Notes: a model not told the origin generated them from the sequence alone. A stretch of DNA of 64,000 nucleotides from Microvirga puerhi (GCF_020089865.1 NZ_JAIRBM010000005.1:269523-333522); one strand, 5' to 3'. Positions 26,164-36,674 are shown, numbered from the stretch's first letter. Translations and numbers: made by a program.

Positions 26164-27774
26164 TTATTGCGATTCGGGGGGGTGGGGAGAGATATGCAGG
26201 TGAAGGCGAACATCTCTTCCGAGTATCTTCGATGAGAATTTCTCGAAGCAGATCTTATTGAGGCGCAACACGACCCGGAGCAGCTGTAGTCCTAGCGGGC
26301 GGCGCCGAGGAACGACGGAAGACGTATCGCTGAGAGCTGCCGGGTCGCTCTCTGGCTGCATGGTCTCGACCAGGCAATCAGTGGCAGTTTCGGAATTCAC
26401 TAAGGTTTCGTCGTTGACTCCCGCAAGAAGACGCGCAATTTCAGCTTCCTCGGCTGCCTTGGCTGCGCGCAATTCACGCAACGCTTCGCGCCATTCTGTT
26501 CGCGTCAACTCCCGAGAGAGGGAGGCTGAGGTTTCGACGAGACCTTCGGGAAAATGAGTAGGACGTGCCGGCATCGCTCGCATGACTCGGTGGTCCCATT
26601 CCTCCGAGATCACGGAATCGATCTCCCGGACAAACGCATCGTAGGAGTAGAGGCCGGTTTCGATCAGATCTCTATATGCCCTTTCAGCCATGGCTTCGAC
26701 AAAATCGATGTCGCGCAACTGATCGACGACCTCGGCAAAATTCGAGAAGTCTTTCTCAAGGGCAATATAATGACGCCCTTTCTCGATGACTTTGGAATAT
26801 TCTCCAGGAAACAGAACAAGCGTTGTCTTGAGATGAACGGCCTCGAAAATGCGAGGTGAGACCACGTTGAGGACTACATTTCCTTCATATGGCTTCAAAA
26901 TTTCGCGCTCGACTTCCTCGTATGATGCAGGCGGATGTGTTGTGAGGTAGGAGTATACAGACGCGTCGATCTCTTCCGTTACATCGACGCTGAAGGAGTC
27001 CGGCAATCGCCCTGCAAGAAACGCGAAAACAGCGCGATGGATCTCGCCTGTAAAGTCGACGATGCTGGCTCCGCTTTCGACACCCAAAGACGTGCGAGAA
27101 GAAGCAATGAACTTGAGCCAGTCGGCGCTGTATATGCGCCGTTCCTCCCGCCAATCGATGTCGCAGCGCAAATCCGTGTGGGAAGCACGAAGTGCGAACT
27201 CTTCGGCGATCGTGTATTTCTCTCTATGGAGGCGTCCCAACGCCGGCCAAGCGGGACGTGCGCGATATACAACGTCGAGCGTGCGTTCGCGGTGGGGGCG
27301 GATCAGGCTTTCTTCCACATGTTGCAGAGGTGCATACCCTGTCAGGGTCGTTAATACCCGCACCCCGCGCCTGATGAGTTCGCCATAAACGCGATCAATA
27401 TTGTAGGGCTGATAGCAGGTGAAGAGAACATCGATGCCAATTCGAAGCATATGATCGATGGCGCAGTAGACTTCCCTGTACTCATCTTGGATAAATAAGA
27501 CCTTCAGGCCACGATAAGCCTTGAGCGCGTTAATCTGAGTATCAGGAAGATAGTTCTTGTTCCAAATAACAATAGAATAATGTATTATTATTGCATCGAA
27601 ATGATCTAAGTCGGCAAAGGTACCGTTGAGTACCGGATCATGTATAAATACATCGTGCCGGCTTAGTTCCGATAAGGCATATTCATGATCATGTGAGGTG
27701 CCGGCATGACCCGGTCTGACATGAGAGAGCATAAGAATGCGCAATTTTTCCTTAGAAGGCAGGGTAAGCCCCAT
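26164..27774 (-). CDS. Glycosyltransferase (family 1-like)
   Basis: A 536-residue protein opening with RILMLSHVRPGHAGTSHDH, the N-terminal Rossmann strand and glycine loop of GT-B enzymes. Its middle has RIFEAVHLKTTLVLFPGEYSKVI and YIALEKDFSNFAEVV, the usual nucleotide-sugar region with its E-x7-E-like spacing. The last 130 residues are a variable helical tail with a basic end similar in style to the N-terminus of the next gene. It probably builds a surface polysaccharide. It starts 181 bp from aroG, divergently. Confidence 0.78.
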   Translation of the reverse strand: MGLTLPSKEKLRILMLSHVRPGHAGTSHDHEYALSELSRHDVFIHDPVLNGTFADLDHFDAIIIHYSIVIWNKNYLPDTQINALKAYRGLKVLFIQDEYREVYCAIDHMLRIGIDVLFTCYQPYNIDRVYGELIRRGVRVLTTLTGYAPLQHVEESLIRPHRERTLDVVYRARPAWPALGRLHREKYTIAEEFALRASHTDLRCDIDWREERRIYSADWLKFIASSRTSLGVESGASIVDFTGEIHRAVFAFLAGRLPDSFSVDVTEEIDASVYSYLTTHPPASYEEVEREILKPYEGNVVLNVVSPRIFEAVHLKTTLVLFPGEYSKVIEKGRHYIALEKDFSNFAEVVDQLRDIDFVEAMAERAYRDLIETGLYSYDAFVREIDSVISEEWDHRVMRAMPARPTHFPEGLVETSASLSRELTRTEWREALRELRAAKAAEEAEIARLLAGVNDETLVNSETATDCLVETMQPESDPAALSDTSSVVPRRRPLGLQLLRVVLRLNKICFEKFSSKILGRDVRLHLHISPHPPESQ

Positions 27775-27955
27775 ATCTTACACTCTATTAACTTAGTAGC
27801 CCTTTCAAATATGCGTCTGTATCCAAGTCAAGCAGTTTGTCCCGCTGCGGCGGTGAGGTGCTCGCTTTTCTCCGCTCTTGGTGTATAGGTGCCCTTTCGT
27901 GCCGCTTGTTGCGGTGCACGACGAGGATTTTTGAGGAAGACACGAGGAGTGTGTC

Positions 27956-29341
27956 ATGAACGAGCGGTGGACGCCCGAAAGCTGGAGAAACAAGCCAATC
28001 CAGCAGGTCCCGGCCTATCCGGACCTTGAGGCGCTTGGAAACGTCGAGCAGCAGCTCGCTGGGTTTCCGCCGCTGGTTTTTGCAGGTGAGGCGCGCAAGC
28101 TGAAGCAGGCTCTGGGCAAGGTCGCCAAGGGGGAAGCCTTCCTGCTTCAGGGGGGCGATTGCGCCGAGAGCTTCGCCGAGCATAGCGCCGACAATATCCG
28201 CGATTTCTTCCGCCTGTTCCTGCAGATGGCCGTGGTGCTGACCTTCGCGGGCTCATCGCCCGTCGTGAAGGTGGGCCGTTCGGCCGGCCAGTTCGCCAAG
28301 CCGCGTTCTTCCGATACGGAAACCATTGGCGGCGTCGAACTGCCGAGCTATCGCGGCGACATCATCAACGACATCGCCTTCACCCCGGAAGCGCGCATCC
28401 CCGATCCACGCCGTCAGGTGGAGGCTTACCGGCAATCCGCCGCGACCCTGAACCTGATCCGGGCCTTCGCGAATGGCGGCTATGCCAATCTCGAGAACGC
28501 CCACCGCTGGATGCTGGGCTTCGTGAAGGATTCGCCCCAGTCGGCGCGGTACCGCGAACTGGCTGAGCGTATCACCGAGAGCATCGACTTCATGCGGGCC
28601 ATCGGGATCGACCCGGAGACCCATCCGGAGATGCGCTCGACGGATTTCTACACCAGCCATGAGGCGCTGCTGCTCGGCTACGAGCAGGCGATGACGCGCG
28701 TCGATTCCACGACCGGGGACTGGTACGCGACTTCCGGCCATATGCTCTGGATTGGTGACCGCACCCGCCAGGTCGATCATGCCCATGTGGAATACATGCG
28801 CGGCATCAAGAACCCGATCGGCCTCAAATGCGGCCCGTCGCTGACGACGGACGGGCTGCTCAAGCTCATCGACAAGCTCAACCCCGAGGACGAGGCGGGC
28901 CGCCTCACGCTGATCTGCCGTTTCGGCGCCGGCAAGGTCTTCGATCATCTCCCGGCGCTCGTGCGCGCGGTGAAGCAGGAGGGCCGCACGGTCGTGTGGT
29001 CCTGCGACCCGATGCACGGCAACACCGTCAAGGCCGCATCCGGCTACAAGACGCGCCCCTTCGAGCGGGTCATGAGCGAGGTGCGCGACTTCTTCGCCGT
29101 CCACCAGGCGGAAGGCACTTATGCAGGTGGCATCCATCTGGAGATGACGGGCAAGAACGTGACGGAATGCACCGGGGGCGCCCGCGCGCTGACGGATGCG
29201 GACCTGATGGATCGCTATCACACCTATTGCGACCCGCGTCTCAACGCGGAGCAGGCGCTGGAAATCGCCTTCCTGACCTCGGAGCTCGTGAAGCAGGAGC
29301 GCCAGGGCGGTGCTCGGATCGATCCGGTGGCTGCCGAGTAA
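27956..29341 (+). CDS. aroG: Class II 3-deoxy-7-phosphoheptulonate (DAHP) synthase
   Basis: This enzyme condenses phosphoenolpyruvate and erythrose 4-phosphate, the first step of the shikimate pathway. The 461-residue protein is the plant/mycobacterial-like class II type: [13 protein letters not shown] at the start, [11 protein letters not shown] (metal/PEP site), [22 protein letters not shown]-like LWIGDRTRQ and [15 protein letters not shown]. All expected motifs are present. The gene ends at a strong terminator. The symbol aroG follows mycobacterial use; other names exist. Confidence 0.95.
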   Translation: MNERWTPESWRNKPIQQVPAYPDLEALGNVEQQLAGFPPLVFAGEARKLKQALGKVAKGEAFLLQGGDCAESFAEHSADNIRDFFRLFLQMAVVLTFAGSSPVVKVGRSAGQFAKPRSSDTETIGGVELPSYRGDIINDIAFTPEARIPDPRRQVEAYRQSAATLNLIRAFANGGYANLENAHRWMLGFVKDSPQSARYRELAERITESIDFMRAIGIDPETHPEMRSTDFYTSHEALLLGYEQAMTRVDSTTGDWYATSGHMLWIGDRTRQVDHAHVEYMRGIKNPIGLKCGPSLTTDGLLKLIDKLNPEDEAGRLTLICRFGAGKVFDHLPALVRAVKQEGRTVVWSCDPMHGNTVKAASGYKTRPFERVMSEVRDFFAVHQAEGTYAGGIHLEMTGKNVTECTGGARALTDADLMDRYHTYCDPRLNAEQALEIAFLTSELVKQERQGGARIDPVAAE

Positions 29342-29370
29342 GTCTTCGGCAATTTATGGAAAGTAAAAGA

Positions 29371-29393
29371 GGGGCGCGCAAGCGCCCCTTTTT
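29371..29393. terminator. Bidirectional rho-independent terminator after aroG
   Basis: A GGGGCGC/GCGCCCC stem with a short GCAA-type loop, followed by T5 on the plus strand and a T-rich tract on the minus strand. It serves aroG and the convergent 27-residue gene. Confidence 0.9.
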
Positions 29394-29428
29394 GCTGGTC
29401 GTAAACCGCAGAGGATGAAAATACTTGC

Positions 29429-29512
29429 TTAGTGCAAGTAGCCGAGGAAGAAAAGAATCAGAATAATCGGCAGCGGAATGCCGATAAGCCAGAGAAGGCC
29501 GCCTTTTAACAT
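29429..29512 (-). CDS. 27-residue single-helix membrane miniprotein
   Basis: The ORF encodes about 27 residues from ATG 29512: a Lys near the start, then an almost uninterrupted hydrophobic helix with a PLP kink and a GYLH end. A GGAGA ribosome-binding site lies 5 nt before this ATG. In-frame upstream ATGs (29524, 29611) lack one, and the 29611 start would overlap the region before nadE. Such tiny helix proteins are known as modulators of membrane complexes; its own role is unknown. Confidence 0.6.
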   Translation of the reverse strand: MLKGGLLWLIGIPLPIILILFFLGYLH

Positions 29513-29680
29513 CGCTGTCTCCATTCGTTCTGTGTCGTGACAACGAACTATGCTGTTTCCGGTTCCATGGCGACGAGCATGGCCCGAGCTTGCCGTTATC
29601 GGGAAGTGCAATCCGGATATCTACGTGCTGCTTGTCGGCGGATTGCGGCCGGACGGCCGGCGCGCTACATGCGGAGCGTC

Positions 29681-31414
29681 ATGGCCCAGAACATCCTCAA
29701 GATCGCACTCGCTCAGCTCAATCCCATCGTCGGCGATGTGGCCGGCAACGAGGAGAAGGCCCGATCCGCCCGCGCGGAAGCGGCCCGGCTCGGCGCGGAT
29801 ATCGTCATGTTCACGGAACTGTTCCTCGCCGGTTATCCGGCCGAGGATCTGGTGCTGAAGCCGGCGTTCCAGGATTCCTGCCGCGTGGCGCTCGAACGGC
29901 TCGCCCGGGAAACGGCGGATGGCGGGCCGGCGATGCTGATCGGGCTTCCTTGGCGGGATAACGGTAATCTCTACAACGCCTATGCGCTCCTCGATCAGGG
30001 CACCATCACGGCGCGCTTCAAGGTCGACCTGCCCAATTACGGCGTGTTCGACGAAAAGCGCATCTTCGAGCCGGGCCCGCTGCCAGGGCCCGTGAACTTC
30101 CGCGGCATCCGCTTAGGGCTTCCGATCTGCGAGGATATCTGGTCCGGCGACGTGGTCGAATGTCTGGCGGAGACCGGCGCCGAGATGCTCCTTGTCCCGA
30201 ACGGCTCGCCTTATTGGCGCGGCAAGACCGAGGAGCGCTTCAACATCGCCGCTTCCCGCGTCACCGAGAGTGGCCTGCCGATGGTCTATCTCAACGAAAT
30301 CGGCGGCCAGGACGAACTCGTCTTCGACGGGGCCTCGTTCATTCTCAATGCCGATTGCTCCCTCGTGGGCCAGCTCCCCGCTAACGAGGAGATCGTTGCT
30401 CTCACGGTTTGGGAAAAGGGACCCGACGGCTGGGCCTGCCGCGAGGCCCCGATCGTCACCGTGGAGGAGGAGGACGAGGCGGATTATGCCGCCTGCGTGC
30501 TCGGGCTTCGCGACTACGTGGACAAGAACCGCTTTCCCGGCGTGGTGCTCGGCCTCTCGGGCGGCATCGACTCGGCGCTCTGCGCCGCCATGGCCGTCGA
30601 CGCCCTTGGGCCGGACCGGGTCCACTGCATCATGCTGCCCTATCGCTATACGTCGAGCGAATCCTTCCAGGATGCGGAGGCCTGCGCCAAGGCGCTGGGC
30701 GTCCGCTACGATACGGTGCCGATCGCGCCGGCGGTGGAGGGATTCGAGGCCCTGCTGCAGCCGCTCTTTGCTGGGAAGCAGCGCGACATCACGGAGGAGA
30801 ATCTCCAGAGCCGTGCCCGTGGCACGATCCTCATGTCGATCTCGAACAAGTTCGGGCCGATGGTGGTGACCACCGGCAACAAATCGGAAATGTCCGTGGG
30901 CTACGCCACGCTCTATGGCGACATGAACGGCGGCTTCAACCCGATCAAGGACCTCTACAAGATGGAGGTCTATCGCCTGTCCGCCCTGCGCAACCGCTGG
31001 AAGCCGAAGGGCGCGCTTGGGCCGGATGGAATCGTCATTCCCGAAAATATCCTGACCAAGGCGCCGAGTGCCGAGCTGCGCGAGAACCAGAAGGACCAGG
31101 ATTCGCTTCCGCCGTATCCGGTCCTGGACGACATCCTGCGCGGTCTCGTGGAGGATGAGCTGCGCGTCTCCGAGATCGTCGCCAAGGGGCACGATCTGGA
31201 AACCGTCAAGAAGGTGGAGCGGCTGCTCTATCTCGCCGAGTACAAGCGCCGCCAATCGGCGCCGGGCGTGAAGGTGACGCGCAAGAATTTCGGCCGCGAC
31301 CGCCGCTATCCCATCATCAACCGCTTCCGCGATCAGGGGCTGACCGCCCACAAGCCCGATGAGGCTCTGGAGCGGGCCGCCGGCAAGCCGCGGCAGGCCT
31401 CTGTGGATATATAA
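29681..31414 (+). CDS. nadE: Glutamine-dependent NAD+ synthetase
   Basis: NadE amidates nicotinic acid adenine dinucleotide using glutamine, in the final step of NAD synthesis. The 577-residue protein has an N-terminal nitrilase-type glutaminase domain (Glu in FTELFLAGYP, Lys in FKVDLPNYG, Cys in LPICEDIW) and a C-terminal synthetase domain with the P-loop LGLSGGIDSALCA (about residues 290-302) and TTGNKSEMSVGYATLYGD. ATG 29681 matches the family N-terminus; the open frame upstream to 29537 is not needed. Confidence 0.94.
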   Translation: MAQNILKIALAQLNPIVGDVAGNEEKARSARAEAARLGADIVMFTELFLAGYPAEDLVLKPAFQDSCRVALERLARETADGGPAMLIGLPWRDNGNLYNAYALLDQGTITARFKVDLPNYGVFDEKRIFEPGPLPGPVNFRGIRLGLPICEDIWSGDVVECLAETGAEMLLVPNGSPYWRGKTEERFNIAASRVTESGLPMVYLNEIGGQDELVFDGASFILNADCSLVGQLPANEEIVALTVWEKGPDGWACREAPIVTVEEEDEADYAACVLGLRDYVDKNRFPGVVLGLSGGIDSALCAAMAVDALGPDRVHCIMLPYRYTSSESFQDAEACAKALGVRYDTVPIAPAVEGFEALLQPLFAGKQRDITEENLQSRARGTILMSISNKFGPMVVTTGNKSEMSVGYATLYGDMNGGFNPIKDLYKMEVYRLSALRNRWKPKGALGPDGIVIPENILTKAPSAELRENQKDQDSLPPYPVLDDILRGLVEDELRVSEIVAKGHDLETVKKVERLLYLAEYKRRQSAPGVKVTRKNFGRDRRYPIINRFRDQGLTAHKPDEALERAAGKPRQASVDI

Positions 31415-31420
31415 CCGTGA

Positions 31421-31570
31421 CCGTCATTCCGGGACGGCGCGGAGCGCCGGGCTCGGAACCCATAACCGCCGGCGTTTCGAAACAGAGAGCAGCGGCTGTC
31501 GTCATGCTCTATTCGTCGACGTTGGAGTTCATGGGTTCCGGGCTCCGCTTTCGCGGCCCCGGAATGACGG
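31421..31570. repeat. Long inverted-repeat intergenic element between nadE and gltX
   Basis: Arms of about 40 bp (31421-31463 and 31531-31570) are inverted copies with a few mismatches; each contains CATTCCGG or CCGGAATG and GGGTTCCG or CGGAACCC. They enclose about 67 bp of unrelated sequence. This is the rhizobial type of mosaic intergenic repeat. Confidence 0.8.
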
Positions 31571-31624
31571 GATTGCGCAGCTCTCCTCTTGCGCCCCACG
31601 GCTCCCTTCGTCATAGGGTTTTTC

Positions 31625-32965
31625 ATGTCAAAGCCCATCGTCCGCTTCGCCCCGTCTCCGACCGGGCATATCCATATCGGCAATACCCGCGTCGCTCTGC
31701 TCAACGCGCTCTTCGCGCGCCGGGAGGGCGGGACCTTCATCCTGCGCTTCGACGACACCGATCTGGCGCGGTCGAAGAAGGAATATGCGGATTCCATCGA
31801 GACCGATCTCGCATGGCTCGGGATTCCGCCGGATGTGGTGGTGCATCAATCGGAGCGTTTCGAGCTTTACGACGAGGCCGCGGAGCGTCTGAAGGGGATC
31901 GGGCGGCTCTATCCCTGCTACGAGACGCCGGAGGAGCTGGAATTCCGCCGCAAGCGCCAGCTCGCCCGCGGCTTGCCGCCGATCTACGACCGTGCCGCGC
32001 TCAAGCTCACGCACGAGGACCGCGCGAAGCTCGAAGCCGAGGGGCGTCGTCCCCATTGGCGCTTCCGCCTCGATCATGAAACGGTCACCTGGGACGATCT
32101 CGTGCGTGGCCATGCCCATGTGGATTGCGGCTCGCTGTCCGATCCCGTGCTGGTGCGCGAGGACGGGACCTATCTCTACACGCTGCCTTCCGTGGTGGAC
32201 GATATCGCGCTCAAGATCACACATGTGATCCGCGGCGAGGATCACGTCACCAACACGGCGGTGCAGATCCAGATCTTCGAGGCGCTCGGCGCGAAGGTTC
32301 CGACCTTCGCCCATCACAGCCTCCTCATCACCGCGAGCGGGGAGGGGCTGTCGAAGCGCCTCGGGCATCTGTCGATCAAGGGATTGCGGGAGGCCGGGCT
32401 CGAGCCGCAGGCGGTCGCCTCACTGGCGGTCCTCGTCGGCTCGGCCGAGGCGGTGCGGCCCGTCGCCGATCTGAACGAGCTGGCGCAGCTCATCGACTTC
32501 TCCCACATCTCCCGTGCGCCGGCGAAGTTCGACGAGCATGAGCTCGACCAGCTCAACGCCCGCCTGATCCATGAGATGCCCTACGAGGTCGCACGTCCGC
32601 GCCTCGCTGCTCTTGATGCCGACGGAGGGGAAGCCTTCTGGAATGCCATTCGCGGCAACCTGACCAAGCTGGTCGACGCGGCCGAATGGTGGACCATCGT
32701 CCGAGGGCCGATCGTCCCCCTGATCGCAGAGCGCGCCTTCACCGAACAGGCCCGCGAACTACTGCCGCCGGAACCCTGGGACGGCACGACCTGGAAGACC
32801 TGGACAGATGCCGTGAAGGCAGCGACCGGCCTGAAGGGCAAAGCTCTGTTCATGCCCCTGCGCCAAGCACTGACGGGTCTCGATCACGGCCCTGAGCTCG
32901 CCGCGCTCCTGCCGCTGATCGGCCCGGAGCGGGCACGGGCGCGGCTGTCGGGGGAGGCTGCCTGA
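31625..32965 (+). CDS. gltX: Glutamyl-tRNA synthetase
   Basis: A class I aminoacyl-tRNA synthetase of 446 residues. It has the HIGH-region [15 protein letters not shown] (about residues 8-22), [16 protein letters not shown] and a KMSKS-region variant, GEGLSKRLG (about 240). Its length is that of the shorter alphaproteobacterial GltX. Many of these bacteria carry two GltX enzymes, so whether this one charges tRNA-Glu, tRNA-Gln or both is open. ATG 31625 lies just downstream of an intergenic repeat element. Confidence 0.93.
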   Translation: MSKPIVRFAPSPTGHIHIGNTRVALLNALFARREGGTFILRFDDTDLARSKKEYADSIETDLAWLGIPPDVVVHQSERFELYDEAAERLKGIGRLYPCYETPEELEFRRKRQLARGLPPIYDRAALKLTHEDRAKLEAEGRRPHWRFRLDHETVTWDDLVRGHAHVDCGSLSDPVLVREDGTYLYTLPSVVDDIALKITHVIRGEDHVTNTAVQIQIFEALGAKVPTFAHHSLLITASGEGLSKRLGHLSIKGLREAGLEPQAVASLAVLVGSAEAVRPVADLNELAQLIDFSHISRAPAKFDEHELDQLNARLIHEMPYEVARPRLAALDADGGEAFWNAIRGNLTKLVDAAEWWTIVRGPIVPLIAERAFTEQARELLPPEPWDGTTWKTWTDAVKAATGLKGKALFMPLRQALTGLDHGPELAALLPLIGPERARARLSGEAA

Positions 32966-32976
32966 GAGGCAAAGTT

Positions 32977-33071
32977 GCCGTCATCCCCGGCCTTGTGCCG
33001 GGGATCCACGTTTTCGTGACAGCCGGGTCTCTAAAGACGTGGGTGGCCGGGACAAGCCCGGCCATGACGGG
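32977..33071. repeat. Inverted-repeat intergenic element between gltX and cimA
   Basis: Arms of about 33 bp, starting CCGTCATCCCCGG and ending CCGGCCATGACGG, are inverted copies. A nested CCCCGGC/GCCGGGG hairpin lies in the left arm. The element fills the space between two convergent genes and could end transcription from both sides. Confidence 0.78.
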
Positions 33072-33103
33072 AGTATAGTGGAAAGAGCGCGGCGGATTGG
33101 TGA

Positions 33104-34699
33104 CTAAAGCCCCGCGCCACTCTTCAACAGCTTGTAGACCATCGAATCCGTCAGGGCCTGGAACGAGGCGTCGATGATGTTGGCGGAGACGCCGATGGTG
33201 GTCCAGCTGTCGCCGGAGGCATCGGAGAACTCGATCAGCACGCGGGTCACGGCATCGGAGCCGCCCTGGTAGATGCGCACCTTGTAGTCGATGAGCTCCA
33301 GATCCTGGATCAGGTCCTGATACTTGCCGAGATCCTTGCGCAAAGCCACGTCGAGGGCGTTGACGGGACCGTTGCCCTCGGCGGCGGAGATCAGCACGTC
33401 CTCGCCGACCCGCACCTTCACGATGGCCTCCGAAGCGGTGACCATCTCGCCGAGCGCGTTGAAGCGGCGCTCTACGTTGACCGAGAAGCGCTCCACCTGG
33501 AAGAAGGCCGGCACCTCGCCGAGCATGCGCTTGACCAGCACATAGAACGACGCATCCGCGCCCTCGAAGGCGAACCCTTCCGCCTCTTTGCGCTTCACCT
33601 CGTCGAGGATGCGCGACACGCGCTTGTCGCCCTTCTCGAAGGTGAAGCCGAGGCGCTTCAGTTCCGCCAGGATATTGGACTGGCCGCCCTGATCGGACAC
33701 GAGCACTTTTCGCACATTGCCGACACTTTCCGGCTCCACATGCTCGTAGGTATGCGGATCCTTGAGCACCGCGGAGGCATGGATGCCGGCCTTCGTGGCG
33801 AAGGCGCTGGCGCCGACGAAAGGTGCGTGGCGGTTGGGCTGACGGTTGAGGATCTCGTCCACCTGACGGGAGAGATGCGTAAGCTGACCTAAGGACTCGT
33901 CGGAAACTCCGAGATCGAAGCGGGAGGCATAGCCATCCTTCAGCTTCAGCGCGCCGATGAGCGTGACGAGATTGGCATTGCCGCAGCGCTCGCCGAGACC
34001 GTTGAGAGTGCCTTGAATGTGGCGTGCGCCGGCCTCGACGGCTGCGAGGGAATTGGCGACCGCGCAACCGCAATCGTCATGGGCATGGATGCCGAGATTG
34101 CCGCCCGGCACGACCTTCACAACCTCCCGCACGATGGCGGAAATCTCATGGGGCAGGGTGCCGCCGTTGGTGTCGCAGAGCACCACCCAGCGCGCACCGG
34201 ATTCATAGGCCGTCTTCGCGCAGGCGAGCGCATAGGTCGGATTGGCCTTGTAGCCGTCGAAGAAATGCTCGCAATCGACGATGACCTCGCGTCCCTTTTC
34301 GCGCGCAGCGGAAACGCTGTCGCGGATGCCGGCGAGGTTTTCCTCGAGCGTCGTCTCCAAGGCTACGTGGACGTGGTAATCCCAGGACTTGGTGACGAAA
34401 CAGATCGCATCCGCCTGCGCCTCGAGGAGCGACGCGACGCCGGGATCGTTCGAGACCGAGCGGCCAGGGCGCTTCGTCATGCCGAAGGCGGTGAACTTGG
34501 CGTTCTTCGTGCGTTTCTCGGAAAAGAACGTCGTGTCGAGCGGGTTCGCACCTGGATACCCGCCCTCGACGTAATCGACGCCGATGCGATCAAGAAGGCT
34601 TGCGACCGCACGCTTGTCTTCGAGAGAGAAGTCGACGCCCGTCGTCTGCGCACCGTCGCGCAGGGTCGTGTCGAAGAGATAGACGCGTTCGCGGGTCAT
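33104..34699 (-). CDS. cimA: (R)-citramalate synthase
   Basis: A 531-residue enzyme of the isopropylmalate-synthase superfamily that condenses pyruvate and acetyl-CoA to citramalate, the pyruvate route to isoleucine. It has YLFDTTLRDGAQT (about residues 7-19), GGYPGANPLDT, the metal-binding HAHDDCGCAVANS and the GLGERCGNANL region. A C-terminal LeuA-type allosteric domain (about 390-525) suggests isoleucine feedback. It is the last gene of a cysS-GNAT-cimA run and overlaps the GNAT gene by 4 bp. Confidence 0.93.
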   Translation of the reverse strand: MTRERVYLFDTTLRDGAQTTGVDFSLEDKRAVASLLDRIGVDYVEGGYPGANPLDTTFFSEKRTKNAKFTAFGMTKRPGRSVSNDPGVASLLEAQADAICFVTKSWDYHVHVALETTLEENLAGIRDSVSAAREKGREVIVDCEHFFDGYKANPTYALACAKTAYESGARWVVLCDTNGGTLPHEISAIVREVVKVVPGGNLGIHAHDDCGCAVANSLAAVEAGARHIQGTLNGLGERCGNANLVTLIGALKLKDGYASRFDLGVSDESLGQLTHLSRQVDEILNRQPNRHAPFVGASAFATKAGIHASAVLKDPHTYEHVEPESVGNVRKVLVSDQGGQSNILAELKRLGFTFEKGDKRVSRILDEVKRKEAEGFAFEGADASFYVLVKRMLGEVPAFFQVERFSVNVERRFNALGEMVTASEAIVKVRVGEDVLISAAEGNGPVNALDVALRKDLGKYQDLIQDLELIDYKVRIYQGGSDAVTRVLIEFSDASGDSWTTIGVSANIIDASFQALTDSMVYKLLKSGAGL

Positions 34700-35205
34700 G
34701 ACGAGAAGGTCCTGTCCTCAGGTTTTGCGAGGCGCTTTTCCATGGTGGTGTTGCCGAGCCATTCGTCGCCCATCGTCACCGTGTTCCGGCGCTGGGCCTG
34801 AAAGCCCTGCTTCTCGAAGAAGGGCCGCGCGTTGTCGCTCGCATCCGCAACGAGGCGTGTAGCGCCACGTGCGGTGGCGAGCTTCTCTACGGCATCGTAG
34901 AGCATGGTGCCGACGCCCTGTCCGGCCACCGCGGGGTGGACGTAGAACAGGGCGATCTGCTCGTTGCCTTCGAGCGTGATGAAACCGACGGGAGAGCCCT
35001 CCACGAGAGCCACCAGCGTGAGGCTCTTGGCGAGAAGCTTGGCAAACTCCTCTTCCTCGGCGACGGAGGCCCAGGCTTCCCGCTGGCTCTCGCTGTAGTC
35101 TTCGCCCGTCAATTCCTCGACGCTCGCCTGAAGGATCTCCGCGAGGATCGGGACGTCGGCCGGCAGGAAGGGCCGCAGGCCGGGCTTCGGCATGGATTGT
35201 CCCAT
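34696..35205 (-). CDS. GNAT-family N-acetyltransferase
   Basis: A 169-residue acetyltransferase with the acetyl-CoA motif HPAVAGQGVGTMLYDAVEKLA (VAGQGVGTML near residue 95) and the C-terminal ARPFFEKQGFQ. Substrate unknown. The start ATG shares one base with the cysS stop (TGATG), and its own stop overlaps the cimA start by 4 bp, so it is wedged in a translationally coupled three-gene operon. Confidence 0.87.
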   Translation of the reverse strand: MGQSMPKPGLRPFLPADVPILAEILQASVEELTGEDYSESQREAWASVAEEEEFAKLLAKSLTLVALVEGSPVGFITLEGNEQIALFYVHPAVAGQGVGTMLYDAVEKLATARGATRLVADASDNARPFFEKQGFQAQRRNTVTMGDEWLGNTTMEKRLAKPEDRTFSS

Positions 35206-36674
35206 CAGCGTGCAACCTCCCAGGTGGTGGTGCCGTCCTTGTTGTCCTTCACCACGACGTTCATCGCCGCGAGTGCGTCGCGGATGCGGTCGGACTCGGC
35301 CCAGTTCTTTGCCGCGCGCGCTTCCTTGCGGGCTGCAATGAGCGCCTCGACCGCGCCTGCGTCGATGGCAAGCGACGCCTGACGGCGCGCTTTCCAGGCC
35401 TCAAGGCTGTCCGTCAGGAAGCCGAGGGCCCGAAGGTTCGCCACGAGTTCTTCATGGGCCCCCTGGCCGTCGAGCGCATGCAGTTCCGCGATCATGCGCG
35501 GCGTGTTGAGGTCATCCGCCAAAGCGTCGACGACAGGTGCGGAGAAGGCTGCCTTCTGTCCGTCGGCCGCCAGACCGTACCAGCGATCCAGCGCCTTCTC
35601 GCTCTCCTCCAAACCGCGCGCCGTCCAGTCGATCGGCTGGCGGTAATGGGTGCGCAGCATGTTGAAGCGCAGCACTTCTCCCGGCCAATCCTTGAGCAGA
35701 TCATGGATCGTGAAGAAGTTGCCGAGCGACTTCGACATCTTCTCGCTCTCCACCTGCAGGAAGCCGTTGTGCATCCAGACATTCGCCATGCGCTGCATAT
35801 CGAAGGCGCAGCAACTCTGTGCGATTTCGTTCTCGTGGTGCGGGAACACGAGATCGATGCCGCCGCCGTGAATGTCGAAGGTCTCGCGCTCGGTCGGATC
35901 GCTGCATGACAGGCGCGTTTCGAACGCCTTGACGAGATGACGCCAGGCCATGGCGGAGCATTCGATATGCCAGCCCGGACGACCGGGCGTCGCGATGCCG
36001 GCGGGCGAGGGCCAGGACGGATCCTGCGGGCCGGAGGGCTTCCACAGGACGAAGTCCATCGGGTCGCGCTTATAGGGCGCGACGTCGACGCGGGCGCCCG
36101 AGAGAAGCTCGTCCAGCGAGCGCTTGGAGAGCGCGCCGTATTTCGGAACGTTCGGGAGCCGCTGCATGGCGACGACGCTGAAGAGCACATGCTCCTCGGC
36201 CACGTAGGCGGCCCCGCGAGCGATCAGCCTTTCGATGATCATCCGCATCTCTTCGATGTGCTCGGTGGCCCGAGGCTCGACGAAGCGTGGTGGCTGGCCG
36301 GGTTCGTTCACGTCGGTCGGCATCAGGACGCCCAGAGCCCCGATATCCGCATGGAACTGCGCCTCGGTCTTCTGCGTCACGACGCGGATCGCCTCGTTAT
36401 GGGGCAGGTCCGGGTAATCTCGCGCGGCGCGCGCGTTGATCTTGTCGTCCACATCCGTGATGTTGCGCACATACGTTACGGCATCTGTGTCGTAGACATG
36501 TCTCAACAGGCGGAAGAGGAGATCGAAGACGATAATCGGGCGGGCGTTGCCGATATGGGCGTAATCATAGACGGTCGGCCCGCAGACATAGAGGCGTACG
36601 TTCTTCTCGTCGATCGGGACGAACGCGTCCTTCGACCGGGTCAACGTGTTGTAGAGCCGAAGATTCGACGCCAT
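35205..36674 (-). CDS. cysS: Cysteinyl-tRNA synthetase
   Basis: A 489-residue class I synthetase charging tRNA-Cys. It has [16 protein letters not shown] (zinc Cys and HIGH region), the zinc-site pieces WHIECSAM and [15 protein letters not shown], and the KMSKS loop [11 protein letters not shown]. Full length. It heads the operon with the GNAT gene and cimA. The upstream intergenic region holds no visible T-box or other leader structure. Confidence 0.96.
   Translation of the reverse strand: MASNLRLYNTLTRSKDAFVPIDEKNVRLYVCGPTVYDYAHIGNARPIIVFDLLFRLLRHVYDTDAVTYVRNITDVDDKINARAARDYPDLPHNEAIRVVTQKTEAQFHADIGALGVLMPTDVNEPGQPPRFVEPRATEHIEEMRMIIERLIARGAAYVAEEHVLFSVVAMQRLPNVPKYGALSKRSLDELLSGARVDVAPYKRDPMDFVLWKPSGPQDPSWPSPAGIATPGRPGWHIECSAMAWRHLVKAFETRLSCSDPTERETFDIHGGGIDLVFPHHENEIAQSCCAFDMQRMANVWMHNGFLQVESEKMSKSLGNFFTIHDLLKDWPGEVLRFNMLRTHYRQPIDWTARGLEESEKALDRWYGLAADGQKAAFSAPVVDALADDLNTPRMIAELHALDGQGAHEELVANLRALGFLTDSLEAWKARRQASLAIDAGAVEALIAARKEARAAKNWAESDRIRDALAAMNVVVKDNKDGTTTWEVAR

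Noticed and set aside
30113..31351. 412-residue minus-strand open frame
   Set aside because: Antisense shadow of nadE.
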